Assembly: GCA_965660145.1 (NCBI GenBank)
Contig: CBFHYX010000012.1
Span: forward strand, 1-64,000
Reading direction: 5' to 3'
DNA: 64,000 nucleotides
DNA from: JABURQ01 sp029243145
GTDB lineage: Bacteria; Planctomycetota; Planctomycetia; Planctomycetales; Planctomycetaceae
How positions within the stretch are numbered: the first letter of the stretch is position 1; each line of letters starts with the position of its first letter. The notes under the pieces are model-generated. The model was not told the DNA's origin, ran no database searches, and worked only from the letters and a program-made list of their open reading frames with translations. Of this stretch, positions 16,660 to 26,315 are shown piece by piece. Position numbers and translations under genes: made by a program.

Positions 16660-18735
16660 TCAAGCAGCTTTCGAATTGCCTTGAGCATGAAACAAACGCT
16701 GATATTGTGAGCACGATTGAATAAGTTTTTCATGAGAACCGTGATCGACGAGACGACCGTGGTCCATAACAATGATCCGAGATGTGAACTCCAAGATCGA
16801 AGGTGTCACAGAATGAGTGATAATAAATGATGTACGCCCCACGAGAAACTTGCTTAATGTCTCGTGGATGAGCTTTTCGCTTTGCGAATCGATGGCAGAT
16901 GTGGCTTCGTCCAGAATCATAATTGCCGGGTCGCGGACAATGGCACGCGCTAAAGCAATACGCTGTCTTTGGCCACCAGACATCTTCGAACCTTTTTCGC
17001 CAACTTCTGTGTCTAAGCCATCGGGCATTTTTTCAACGAATTGCAGGACATTCGCCACCCTTGCGGCGTCGACAATTTGTTCTTTGGTCGCGTTGGGATC
17101 TCCGTAGGCAATGTTTTCATAAATGTTTGTATCAAATAGTAATGTCTCTTGTGTCACAATTGCCATCTGGGAACGTAACGATGACCACGAGGCTTTACGA
17201 ATATTGTGTCCGTCAATTGTCACGGAACCGGATTGTGGATCATAGAATCGAGGCAGCAAGTTGACGAGGGTTGACTTTCCCGACCCGTTCTCGCCCACCA
17301 CAACAACAGTTTCGCCGTGTGGAATTTTAAGACTAACGTCGTTCAAGACGGTTTCTCGGATTGCTTGGTCATCTTCTTCATTATTGCTGTAGCTGAAGGT
17401 GATATTTTTGAACTCAACGCAGCTCTGAAGGCGAGGGAGATCCTCTGTGTTAGAGAATTCCTTCACAAGTGGTTCTGTATCAATTAAACCAAAAACTCGT
17501 TCTGCGGCTGCTGCTGATCTCTTGAAAGAGGTGAAAACTTTCGACAGTTTTCTGATTGGATCGAGTATTCCAAGCAACAAAACATACATTAGTCCCAGTT
17601 GTGAGATATCCATTACTGAATCGCTGAGTTTGATGTTCCAAATTTCGTCTGTCTGGCGCAATACCAAATAGGCTCCGGGTAGAAGTGATGTGAAAATTGC
17701 CATCAAACCAAAAAATTCGATTGTCGGATTTGTCATTGCGTTGATACGAACAATTTTCATCGCCTTTTTGAAATATTGTTTATTTTCACGATGAAACTGA
17801 GAACGATGATGACGCGCTCGACCATACGCAGTGACCGCTTTGATGGAATCGAATGACTCTTCCATGCTTTTACAAATTCGAGACATGCTTTCCATCATGC
17901 GATGACTGGCTTTTTTTAGACTGCGACCGAATCGATAAAATATGTATCCAGCGAGCGGTGTGAAGACCATCGAAAGCAGTGTCAATCTCCAATTGACCAT
18001 GAAAGCCAGTGTGATGCAGGTCATAGCTTTTAACGGTTCGCGTAAAAAACGACCACCGATAAGTTGTAAACCGTTGCTGAGCATGTTGAGGTCGAAGGTG
18101 AAGCGTGACATTAAGCCTGGAGTGCCACCCACATTACGAATCGTTTGAAAGTCGTAATTCAGCACGCGACGAAAGCAGTCTTTACGTATGGATAAAATCG
18201 AGAGTTCGACCACACTGCCCGTCAGAACATCCTGAAAGTAGATAAACAGTCCTTTTAGAAGCGTTGCCACCAACAGGGCTCCAAGAATTAATACCATCAA
18301 GTCGAATGGGTCGTGAGGGAGATGTCGCACGATATGCTGTTTGAGCCAAGACATCACAGTCACTTTTCGAGACGCAGAACTTATTTTTGATTGCGATTTT
18401 GCAATCGAATTCATTAAGTCAATCCGTTGAGACTCTAGCTGAGTTGTGTTCGGGTCTTTTAATGCCGCGAGTTGTTTTTTTTGGTTGTCGCTTGTCCGCT
18501 GGAGTTGCTCAACTTCGAGTTCGGTTTTGTCGATGTGTTCGGTGACATATTCATCGAAGTTTCGACCTTTCAGAAGTACCTCCATCAGGGGGTAGACAGC
18601 GGTTAGATTGAGTCCCCAAAAGAGTCCGACGCATAGGGCGAAGAACGCGGAAAGGAACAATCGTTTGCGGTAAGGCCAGACATACGGGATCACTCGTGTG
18701 AATTCCGAGATTTTGCCTTTGCGTTTGGCGTTCAT
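16660..18735 (-). CDS. ABC exporter, fused permease and ATPase (MsbA-like)
   Basis: 691 residues. The N-terminal membrane domain (about 20-420) has six expected spans, and the ATPase domain follows. Seen: Walker A GENGSGKST, Q-loop IVTQETLLF, signature MSGGQRQR, Walker B MILDEATSAID, and H-loop IITHS. Such half-transporters act as dimers and export lipids or other hydrophobic molecules across the inner membrane. Unusual is a charged, probably coiled-coil insertion between spans 1 and 2 (about 55-115, with ELEVEQLQRTSDNQKKQLAAL), which would stick out on the periplasmic side. It is followed by the prenyltransferase-like repeat gene. The start at 18735 keeps the basic MNAKRKGKI head. Confidence 0.85.
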   Translation of the reverse strand: MNAKRKGKISEFTRVIPYVWPYRKRLFLSAFFALCVGLFWGLNLTAVYPLMEVLLKGRNFDEYVTEHIDKTELEVEQLQRTSDNQKKQLAALKDPNTTQLESQRIDLMNSIAKSQSKISSASRKVTVMSWLKQHIVRHLPHDPFDLMVLILGALLVATLLKGLFIYFQDVLTGSVVELSILSIRKDCFRRVLNYDFQTIRNVGGTPGLMSRFTFDLNMLSNGLQLIGGRFLREPLKAMTCITLAFMVNWRLTLLSMVFTPLAGYIFYRFGRSLKKASHRMMESMSRICKSMEESFDSIKAVTAYGRARHHRSQFHRENKQYFKKAMKIVRINAMTNPTIEFFGLMAIFTSLLPGAYLVLRQTDEIWNIKLSDSVMDISQLGLMYVLLLGILDPIRKLSKVFTSFKRSAAAAERVFGLIDTEPLVKEFSNTEDLPRLQSCVEFKNITFSYSNNEEDDQAIRETVLNDVSLKIPHGETVVVVGENGSGKSTLVNLLPRFYDPQSGSVTIDGHNIRKASWSSLRSQMAIVTQETLLFDTNIYENIAYGDPNATKEQIVDAARVANVLQFVEKMPDGLDTEVGEKGSKMSGGQRQRIALARAIVRDPAIMILDEATSAIDSQSEKLIHETLSKFLVGRTSFIITHSVTPSILEFTSRIIVMDHGRLVDHGSHEKLIQSCSQYQRLFHAQGNSKAA

Positions 18736-19004
18736 GGTATTTCTGCGATCCTTGCAGTTCGACTCTCGTTTTCGATGCGACCGTTTCAGGTGCTGCCAGC
18801 ACCGAAACCGTGATGTGGCGAGAATTTAACATTCCTCGAATATTACGTCCAGACGAAGATCCCTAGCCTAATCCAAAATGTTCACTTTCCTCAAACTTCG
18901 CAGAATTCTGCGGACTAGGCGACGTTGACGCAGGTCTTGCCCCCCGTCATGCTTGCGGAAGTGATGATCCGAACCTCGTTCTTTGTTGGTATGTCAGCTT
19001 GACC

Positions 19005-20543
19005 ATGAATGGCTCGCCTTCTCAAAAACCAACTGCGGATAGCCTCCACGAGCTGATGGTCGTCGCAATTCCGCTCATTTTGAGTGCGGGATCGATGATG
19101 TTGATGCAGTTCATTGATCGTATATACCTCACTTGGTACTCGTCGTCTGCGTTAGCTGCTTCACTTCCTGCTAGCATGCTGAATTGGTCCACTTCGGCTA
19201 TTGCCTTTGGGGCCGTCGCCTATGTGAACTCTTTTGTCTCACAATACGATGGTGCCAATCGACCAGACCGAATCTCGCGCGCGATTTGGCAATCAGTCTA
19301 CCTAGGTATTCTCATCATCATCGCGACAGTTCCCTTCGTGGCGGTCGCGTGGTCAATGGTTCCTCTGTTTGGTCATGCCCCTGAAGTGATTCAGTTCGAG
19401 CAACAGTATTACCTTTTACTTTGCCTGGCTTCAGTTCCAATGATCATCAAAACTGGACTATCGGCGTTCTATTCGGGTCGAGGAGAAACCGGAGTGATTC
19501 TCAAAGTTAACCTGGTGATGTTGGCCATCAACGCCATTCTCGATCCTCTGATGATTTACGGAGCTGGTCCTTTTCCAGAAATGGGGATTATGGGTGCTGG
19601 TATCGCAACAATCATCACATCGCTGACCGGTACTGTCTGTTATCTGTTTCTTCTCAGTCGACCACGCGAACGTGAGGTCTATCGATTCTGGCAGGAACGA
19701 GCCTGGGATTCAGACTTGATTCGACGGATGCTCAGATATGGTTTGCCCAGTGGATTTCAAACATTGGGAGATGCAGGAGCCTTTACTCTGTTTATCTTTA
19801 TGGTGGGACGTTTGAGTGAATCGGCCCTCGCGGCAACAAACCTCGCGTTTAATTTGAATATGCTCGTGTTTGTTCCGATGCTCGGTGTTGGCACAGCAGT
19901 GACAATCCTTGTCGGTCGGCATATTGGTGAAGGACGCGCAGATCTGGCAGCCAAGTCAACATGGCTTGCAATGATAGGGACAGGGTCATTAGTCCTATTG
20001 TGCTGTTCTGCCTACATAGTTGCGCCGTGGCATTTACTGGAGCCCTTCCGACGATACGCAGACCCTGAAGAGTTCGCCAAAATTGAGCCTCTCGTATTGC
20101 AGATTCTCAAGTATGTGGCAATCTATTCGCTCTTTGATGCGATGTTGGTCGTCTTTGGATCAGCCATTAGGTCTGCTGGAGATACCCGTGTTTCGCTTAT
20201 GGTAAATATGTTTTCAGCTTGGTTTCTCATGGTGATTCCTGTCGCCGTTATGGAATACTACGGAGTCCTCACACTGGAACGATGTTGGTATGCTTGTACG
20301 GCAAACATCGTGGTGGGTGGCCTCATCTTCATGCTACGTTTCCAATATGGTCCATGGCGAGAAATGACGGTAATTGAGTTAGAGGAATCGATTCCTCCCC
20401 GTGTTCCGACATCAAACGCGTACGCATTGAGCCACGGTTCTAGTAAAGCATTCATAAATCTGGCTGAAGATGAATCCGTAGACAATTACAACGATGAGTT
20501 GCAAGATGAAATGGGTTCAGCGGATCGAACGACTACCCGGTAG
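19005..20543 (+). CDS. MATE family efflux transporter
   Basis: 512 residues from ATG 19005; a TTG two codons earlier (18999) is less likely. About twelve membrane spans in two related halves are visible. MATE features are PLILSAGSMMLMQFIDRIYL at the first span, a GLPSGFQTLGDAGAF start of the second half, and LGVGTAVTILVGRHIGEGR. MATE proteins exchange drugs or metabolites for Na+ or H+. A charged cytoplasmic tail of about 60 residues follows the last span. The aminotransferase gene begins 50 bases downstream on the same strand, so both may be on one transcript; the substrate is unknown. Confidence 0.85.
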   Translation: MNGSPSQKPTADSLHELMVVAIPLILSAGSMMLMQFIDRIYLTWYSSSALAASLPASMLNWSTSAIAFGAVAYVNSFVSQYDGANRPDRISRAIWQSVYLGILIIIATVPFVAVAWSMVPLFGHAPEVIQFEQQYYLLLCLASVPMIIKTGLSAFYSGRGETGVILKVNLVMLAINAILDPLMIYGAGPFPEMGIMGAGIATIITSLTGTVCYLFLLSRPREREVYRFWQERAWDSDLIRRMLRYGLPSGFQTLGDAGAFTLFIFMVGRLSESALAATNLAFNLNMLVFVPMLGVGTAVTILVGRHIGEGRADLAAKSTWLAMIGTGSLVLLCCSAYIVAPWHLLEPFRRYADPEEFAKIEPLVLQILKYVAIYSLFDAMLVVFGSAIRSAGDTRVSLMVNMFSAWFLMVIPVAVMEYYGVLTLERCWYACTANIVVGGLIFMLRFQYGPWREMTVIELEESIPPRVPTSNAYALSHGSSKAFINLAEDESVDNYNDELQDEMGSADRTTTR

Positions 20544-20593
20544 ATTGAGTTTGCCTGTTGTCAATCAAAGTCTTAACGATTGAAAGATGAATC

Positions 20594-21772
20594 ATGGATC
20601 GTAGTGATTACACGTTAGACGACGGAGTGACCTATCTCAATAACGGCTCATTTGGTCCTTCCCCTCGCAAAGTGCAGGAAGAACGAAAGTCATGGATTGA
20701 CCGTTTGGAACGACAGCCAATGCAGTTTCTGACTAGAGATATGGAACCTGCATTGAAGGATGCAATGATTCCTCTCGCTAATTTGGTCGGAACCGCATCC
20801 ACAAACATCACGTTCGTTGATAATGCGACTTTTGGAATGAACGTCGTTGCGCAGACAGTTCGATTGTCGAGTGATGATGAGGTTCTGTTGACGGACCACG
20901 AATATGGTGCCGTTATGAGAGTTTGGCGAGACAAATGCAAAGAGACCGGAGCGAAATTCGTTGTGCAGCGTTTACCAGATCCGTTGACCAGTTCTGATGA
21001 ACTCGTTGCAGAATTTCTCAAAGGCGTGACAGAGCGAACAAAATTAATTGTGATCAGTCACGTTACGTCTGCAACCGCCGCAATACTACCTGTCAAAGAG
21101 ATCTGTCATGCGGCGAGACGGATGAAGATTCCCGTCTGTATCGATGGTCCTCATGCAATAGGGATGATTCCCGTCAATCTCGACGAAATCGACTGCGATT
21201 TCTATTGTGCAAGTTGCCATAAGTGGATTTCTGCGCCTTTTGGAACCGGTCTTTTGTATGTTGCCCCACGGTGGCAACATCGTATGAAACCAGCCATCAT
21301 AAGTTGGGGCGGTAGTGTTTCTGGACAGGAGCCGAGTTGGCAAGATGAGTTCAACTGGATCGGTACCAGAGACCTCTCCGGGTTTTTAGCGATCCCTGAA
21401 GCGATTAGATGTCTGGAAGAACATGGATGGGAGAGGTTTCGTAATGAAACTCACCAACTTGCTCAGTACGGATCCGAACGAATCTGCGAGCTCACTGGTC
21501 TCGAACCATTGATTGAAGATCACGCCGTATGGAATGGTTCGATGATCACGCTCCCAATTCCTGGATTGGTGCAGACTGGTGAGCAACATGGAAGGCGTGA
21601 TCCGTTACAGGTTGCTCTATGGAAGAACTATCAAATCGAAATCCCCATATACACCTGGAAGAAAAGACGGTTTCTGAGAATATCTTGCCACACATACAAC
21701 ACGCTCGGTGATGTTGATCACCTACTGAATGCTTTGGAAGAGAGCTTTGTGACCAGTCACGAATCCGTCTGA
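20594..21772 (+). CDS. Class V aminotransferase, isopenicillin-N-epimerase-like
   Basis: 392 residues. Fold-type I PLP enzyme of the class V group (cysteine desulfurases, isopenicillin N epimerases and kynureninase-like enzymes). Seen: YLNNGSFGPSP at the front, TDHEYGAVMRVW around 99, VISHVTSATAAILPV, PLP-binding Asp in VCIDGPHAIGM, and Lys in ASCHKWISAPFGTG. The NNGSFG and HEYGA patterns fit the epimerase-like branch, where chemistry ranges from epimerisation to C-S cleavage. The catalytic Cys loop of a true desulfurase is not evident. It follows the MATE gene by 50 bases. Its stop abuts the stop of the converging DUF1571 gene with no base between. Confidence 0.75.
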   Translation: MDRSDYTLDDGVTYLNNGSFGPSPRKVQEERKSWIDRLERQPMQFLTRDMEPALKDAMIPLANLVGTASTNITFVDNATFGMNVVAQTVRLSSDDEVLLTDHEYGAVMRVWRDKCKETGAKFVVQRLPDPLTSSDELVAEFLKGVTERTKLIVISHVTSATAAILPVKEICHAARRMKIPVCIDGPHAIGMIPVNLDEIDCDFYCASCHKWISAPFGTGLLYVAPRWQHRMKPAIISWGGSVSGQEPSWQDEFNWIGTRDLSGFLAIPEAIRCLEEHGWERFRNETHQLAQYGSERICELTGLEPLIEDHAVWNGSMITLPIPGLVQTGEQHGRRDPLQVALWKNYQIEIPIYTWKKRRFLRISCHTYNTLGDVDHLLNALEESFVTSHESV

Positions 21773-22732
21773 CTATCGACGGAACTGATAATTTGAATTT
21801 GTTTCATCAAATTCGGTTGAAGCTAAACGTTCTTCGGTGGTGATATTACTGAAGCTGTAAAACTCGCACAATGTCTCTTCGTCCAGTTTTTCACCGGACA
21901 ATTCTTCTTGGCCATCAGGAATCCAACTGTAATTTTTAATGCAAGTCGGTAGATAATTCCCTTTGCTCACGTATAGAACTGATTTACGGAAAGCTGATGT
22001 CTGCTTGTTTTCAAATTCCATGAGGAAGCAGAAACACTCTTCCTTATTCCATTTTTGATTGTCGATCATGCGACAGGAGATTCCTTGCATGTTTTTGAGA
22101 TTAACAGTTCGGAAAGAGAGAATCTTATCGATGGCATTTTTTAGCCCCACCGTTGTTACTGGGTAGCGAGCCTCTTTCATGGCCATGTCCCCCGTAGGAT
22201 TAAGTTTCAGAGTTGGCATCATTCTTCCTTTGACTCCTCCCAACTTAATCAGCATTTCTCCTTCATTTTCGTTTTCGACATAGAGTAATTCACGACCGGG
22301 ATCATCTCCTTCGATCCATTTCATGTATACAGAAAATGGTTCATGTCGAATCTTGACTTGCATAAAGCTGGCTTCGTTCAGAACTCCATCGATGCGTTCC
22401 TGCTTGTACAATGTTGAAGTATAATCAGGGACCGTAGAAATATATCTCTGCCCTTTTTCCAGAAGCAGAATTTGCATTAACAGCGCGTTTTTGCCGCTCA
22501 GGTCGCCCGTTGCATCTGCCCCGTTGCTCTTCGCTGAAAAGTTCCCAGAGGATGACATTGATGCCGTCAAATCAGCAGTGTCGAATTGCACTTCACTTGG
22601 GTTGGCACCGGCAGGAGTGGGGTCATGGCTAAAATACAGAACAGTGATTGCCAAGAGAGCCACAATGACCGCACAGAAATTTTCTTTGTTATGCGTATTA
22701 TTTTTATTCTTAGCTTTGGAAAACCACTTCAT
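21773..22732 (-). CDS. DUF1571 protein, membrane-anchored or exported
   Basis: 319 residues. A basic head and one hydrophobic segment (about 20-36, AVIVALLAITVLYF) suggest a signal anchor or long signal peptide, followed by a low-complexity Ser/Ala/Asn linker. Residues about 95-300 look like DUF1571: YTSTLYKQERIDG, PFSVYMKWI, GRELLYVE, TVGLKNAIDKIL and CEFYSFSNI. The family is common in planctomycetes and belongs with LolA-like beta-sheet proteins that may carry lipids or lipoproteins in the periplasm; the role is unproven. Single gene on the minus strand, stop-to-stop with the aminotransferase. Confidence 0.75.
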   Translation of the reverse strand: MKWFSKAKNKNNTHNKENFCAVIVALLAITVLYFSHDPTPAGANPSEVQFDTADLTASMSSSGNFSAKSNGADATGDLSGKNALLMQILLLEKGQRYISTVPDYTSTLYKQERIDGVLNEASFMQVKIRHEPFSVYMKWIEGDDPGRELLYVENENEGEMLIKLGGVKGRMMPTLKLNPTGDMAMKEARYPVTTVGLKNAIDKILSFRTVNLKNMQGISCRMIDNQKWNKEECFCFLMEFENKQTSAFRKSVLYVSKGNYLPTCIKNYSWIPDGQEELSGEKLDEETLCEFYSFSNITTEERLASTEFDETNSNYQFRR

Positions 22733-23015
22733 ACTTATGATTCCTGAGAGCGTCAGCAGTCAATCATTTCAATTGAGACTTTGAATACGATCTGCGTCCA
22801 ATGTTGATTCAAGTCCGAGACTGCCGATTGATGTTGGGCAACAGCACTATTGTCGTTCTTCGGCATATTTCGCTTCTTAAAACCGAATTATCTCAAGCGC
22901 AGTTGCAATGCTTACAGAGAGTCCAAGTCTGGCGACCCAAGTAAAACTGAGGGATTACCGTGATGGTAAAGTTCATGCAGATTACCCATTTCGACACTGT
23001 CGTACGTGGATAATG

Positions 23016-25034
23016 CTAAAGTGTTTCAGGGTATGTGTTTGGTGCAGAAGCAACATCAAGATAAGTACGCTGCCATAGCTCCAGGCAAAGAAGATTCCAG
23101 AGTCGATAGGAATGATCCCACTTGTGACTCAGGTGTTCACTGATGAGTCTTTCCAGTTCTTCCTGATTGAAAATGCCACGATCAAGAGCGCGTTCACTCA
23201 ATAATATTTCAAATAAAAGTGGTTTTAATTCGTTTCGAAACCAAACATTAATGGGCACTCCAAATCCCATTTTGGGCCGGGTTTGCAGTCGTGGCGGCAG
23301 ATATTGTTCAAATGTTTCGATCAGAATCTTCTTTTGTTGCCGCTTGTCCATTTTCAGTTCAATGGGCATTTGTGCGGCCAGTTCGACGACTTCATGATCG
23401 AGGAAGGGAGAACGACATTCGAGTCCATACGCCATACTGGCAATATCGACTTTTTTCAGAATATCGAAGGGCAAGTAAGTCTGAACATCGACGCACGACG
23501 TCTGTGTGATGAAATCTCGGGAACTGCATTTGCTGTAGGCATCCAGAATCAGTTTTTTGGGGTGATAGTCACCCAGGGATTCACGAAACTCTGGAGTGTA
23601 CATAGCCCTTCGAGCTTCGTCGTTAAAAATGGAGATCCAATTGAGATATCGCTCTTCACGAGATTTTGAAATCGCAGACAGAAAACGTTTTCCTCGCCTA
23701 ATGATGGATCGTTGATTGGTCGGTCCGGGGATCTTTTGCCAGAGCGGATGACCAAGAATTCCCTTGAGGAGACGAGGTAAGCGATCCGTTTTTTCGGCAA
23801 GCTCGACGGCTCGATATCGTGGATATCCACAGAACAGTTCGTCACCGCCATCCCCCGAGAGTGCGACCGTCACATGCTGCCTAGTCATTTCGGAGAGCAA
23901 CATGGTTGGGATTGCAGAACTGTCCGAAAATGGTTCATCATAATGCCAGATGAGCTTGGGCAGAATGCTGATCGCATCAGGATGCACAATCTGTTCGTGG
24001 TGTTGAGTGCCGAGATGTTTGGCGGCTTCGCGTGCGAAAGAAGTTTCGTCAAACTCTTTGACCGGGAAACCAATGGAAAACGTATTCGTTTGATGGGAAG
24101 ACAACTCCTGCATCAGGCCGACGATGATGGTGGAGTCGATGCCTCCTGAGAGGAAAGCTCCCAAAGGAACGTCACTTCGCAATCTCAATTCGACCGCTTG
24201 TCGCATTCTGCGTTTGAGTTCCTTTCGCCAATCATCGGCACTTCGATACGGCGAAGAAGATTGGTTCGGTAATTCATACGGTGCCGACCAATAAGGTTTT
24301 GTGCATAATCTCCCCTGCTCATAGATCGCCAGATGTGCGGGGGGGAGTTTGTGATATCCGTCGAGAATACACTTCGGATCAGGGACGTACTGATAGGTCA
24401 GGTAATCATCGACAGCATCGCGACGAAGTTCGCGAGGGGCCCCGTCAATTTGTAGTAGCGATTTGAGTTCACTGGAAAAACTGAGTCTTCCTCGCTCTTC
24501 ACGATAGAAGAGCGGCTTCTGACCCATTCGATCTCGAGCCAGAAGAAGTCGTTCCGCTCGTTGATCCCACACCGCCAGTGCGAACATTCCGCTGAGATGT
24601 TCGACAAACTGGTCACCATATTCTTCATAAAGATGAACGATCACCTCAGTATCGGTCTCGGTACGAAATTTGTGTCCTTTTGCTTTCAAACTTTCAGTGA
24701 GAGCACAATAATTGTAAATTTCGCCATTAAAAACAGTCCAGATTGTTTCGTCTTCATTCGAGAGAGGTTGAGTTCCTGTCGTGGAGAGATCAATGATCGA
24801 GAGTCGACGATGCCCCAACGCACAACCGAGAGTCGAAGGAGTGATCGCAGGTAACACTTCCGAATCAGAATTGAATTGTTGATGACTCCAACTATCCGGG
24901 GAATCAAAGTTGGCGTAGAGAAGCCCCCCCGCGTCGGGACCGCGATGGCGAAGAGTCTGGGTCATTTTCTGTAGTTCGCGCAAGGAGACGGGGTTTCCCT
25001 CGCGAGTCCAGATGGCTCCCGTTAATCCACACAT
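23016..25034 (-). CDS. asnB: Asparagine synthase (glutamine-hydrolysing), exopolysaccharide-cluster type
   Basis: 672 residues. The N-terminal glutaminase domain starts with the Cys2 nucleophile (MCGLTGAIW), RHRGPDAGG and LGHRRLSIIDLS. The synthetase domain has the pyrophosphate loop AFLSGGIDST and ALSGDGGDELFCGY. In this branch the enzyme often sits in surface-polysaccharide clusters and amidates a sugar acid or amino acid; here a GT4 glycosyltransferase precedes it by one base. Two roles are therefore possible: general asparagine supply, or glycan modification. The C-terminus (about 480-672) is full length. Confidence 0.85.
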   Translation of the reverse strand: MCGLTGAIWTREGNPVSLRELQKMTQTLRHRGPDAGGLLYANFDSPDSWSHQQFNSDSEVLPAITPSTLGCALGHRRLSIIDLSTTGTQPLSNEDETIWTVFNGEIYNYCALTESLKAKGHKFRTETDTEVIVHLYEEYGDQFVEHLSGMFALAVWDQRAERLLLARDRMGQKPLFYREERGRLSFSSELKSLLQIDGAPRELRRDAVDDYLTYQYVPDPKCILDGYHKLPPAHLAIYEQGRLCTKPYWSAPYELPNQSSSPYRSADDWRKELKRRMRQAVELRLRSDVPLGAFLSGGIDSTIIVGLMQELSSHQTNTFSIGFPVKEFDETSFAREAAKHLGTQHHEQIVHPDAISILPKLIWHYDEPFSDSSAIPTMLLSEMTRQHVTVALSGDGGDELFCGYPRYRAVELAEKTDRLPRLLKGILGHPLWQKIPGPTNQRSIIRRGKRFLSAISKSREERYLNWISIFNDEARRAMYTPEFRESLGDYHPKKLILDAYSKCSSRDFITQTSCVDVQTYLPFDILKKVDIASMAYGLECRSPFLDHEVVELAAQMPIELKMDKRQQKKILIETFEQYLPPRLQTRPKMGFGVPINVWFRNELKPLLFEILLSERALDRGIFNQEELERLISEHLSHKWDHSYRLWNLLCLELWQRTYLDVASAPNTYPETL

Positions 25035-25035
25035 A

Positions 25036-26166
25036 TCACGTGATCTCTCGAACGGAGTGTTGACCTGTCTTCATCAAGTCTTCGTAGAGCTCTCGATGCC
25101 GTGCCACCATGTGTTCGATTCCGAATTCTGTTTGCATCCGTTTGGATGAAGCCTCTGACATCAATTGATACCTCGAGGGATTGTTGAGAATTCGGTCTGA
25201 GAACTGAGCGACCGCAGTACGATTGTCCAACGGAAAGAGTTCTCCCGTAATTTCCGGGATGACCAATTCCCGGTTCGCAGGAATGTCTGAAACCACAGCA
25301 GGAACTCCGGCTGCCATCGCTTCCATCAAACTATTCGACATCCCTTCAAAATTACTTCCCAGCCAGAAAAGGTCAACTCCATCCATCAAGGCGGCCCCAT
25401 TCGGTTGGTGTCCAACAAATCGAACCAAATGGTCACAAGTGTATCGAATCGCAAGGTCTTCGAGATGAGTTCTCTCTGGTCCCTCTCCGGCAATCACGAA
25501 ATAAGTGTTCTCAGACAATTGCTGAAATTGTTGAAACGACCACATCAGATGATCAATTCGTTTTTGTCGTGCCAGTCTCCCGACATGCGCGACAACTCTG
25601 GCACCTTCAGGAAGTTTCCACTTGGTATGCAATTGTTGACGATGCTCGAGGTTTCGCGGTGGCGGTTTTTCAACACCATTCGGGATGATCGATATCATCT
25701 GATTCGGGTAGCCAACCTGCTGATAAAAATCTGCGACCGGAGTAGAGTTAGCCAGCAGACGGTCAGTTCGTTTGATGAGCATCCGGTCAAGGCGAAGTTG
25801 CCATCCGGCTTTCCAGGAATCGACACACCGTTCTGAGGTTACAACTTTAAAACGTGGATTCGAGCCAGCCGCCAATCGACCGTACGCATTTGCTGTGAAC
25901 ATCCAGGTATGCAAGATGTCCGGGCTAGTTTGTCGTAAATAACGCTTCAACTTCCACCATGCCGAGGGATCGCAACGAAAACGCTTTCCAATGACGGTGA
26001 CTCGAATACCGTGGTCTTCGAGTACGTCCTGATAAGGTCCGCCACGTGTCAAAGCAACGACATCAATGTCCCAAGACGTGGTGTCTTTGAGTCCACAAGC
26101 GAGCAAGGTGAGCTGTTTTTCAGCTCCAGATTGATCGAGAGTGGGAGTTAACAGGGTCAACCGCAT
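25036..26166 (-). CDS. Glycosyltransferase family 4 protein
   Basis: 376 residues with a GT-B fold. The N-terminal domain opens with TPTLDQSGAEKQL (sugar-acceptor side). The donor side has HVGRLARQKRIDHL, AGEGPERTHLE and the retaining-GT E-x7-E element in SNFEGMSNSLMEAMAAG. It should transfer a nucleotide-activated sugar to a glycan or lipid acceptor at the inner face of the membrane. No membrane span. The stop is one base before the asnB start, so the two are co-translated; this supports a glycan role for asnB. Donor and acceptor cannot be read from the sequence. Confidence 0.85.
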   Translation of the reverse strand: MRLTLLTPTLDQSGAEKQLTLLACGLKDTTSWDIDVVALTRGGPYQDVLEDHGIRVTVIGKRFRCDPSAWWKLKRYLRQTSPDILHTWMFTANAYGRLAAGSNPRFKVVTSERCVDSWKAGWQLRLDRMLIKRTDRLLANSTPVADFYQQVGYPNQMISIIPNGVEKPPPRNLEHRQQLHTKWKLPEGARVVAHVGRLARQKRIDHLMWSFQQFQQLSENTYFVIAGEGPERTHLEDLAIRYTCDHLVRFVGHQPNGAALMDGVDLFWLGSNFEGMSNSLMEAMAAGVPAVVSDIPANRELVIPEITGELFPLDNRTAVAQFSDRILNNPSRYQLMSEASSKRMQTEFGIEHMVARHRELYEDLMKTGQHSVREIT

Positions 26167-26315
26167 GGGGATTTTTCAGATCGTGCCAATTGTTCGGACG
26201 AAACAGACTCTTCGGACAAAGAAATATGAATGGGGAGGAACCGTCAATTGACGACAGGCGACGGCTGTTCCAAAATATAATATATCCTCTTTCTCAGACA
26301 GAGTAGAACGTCGCG

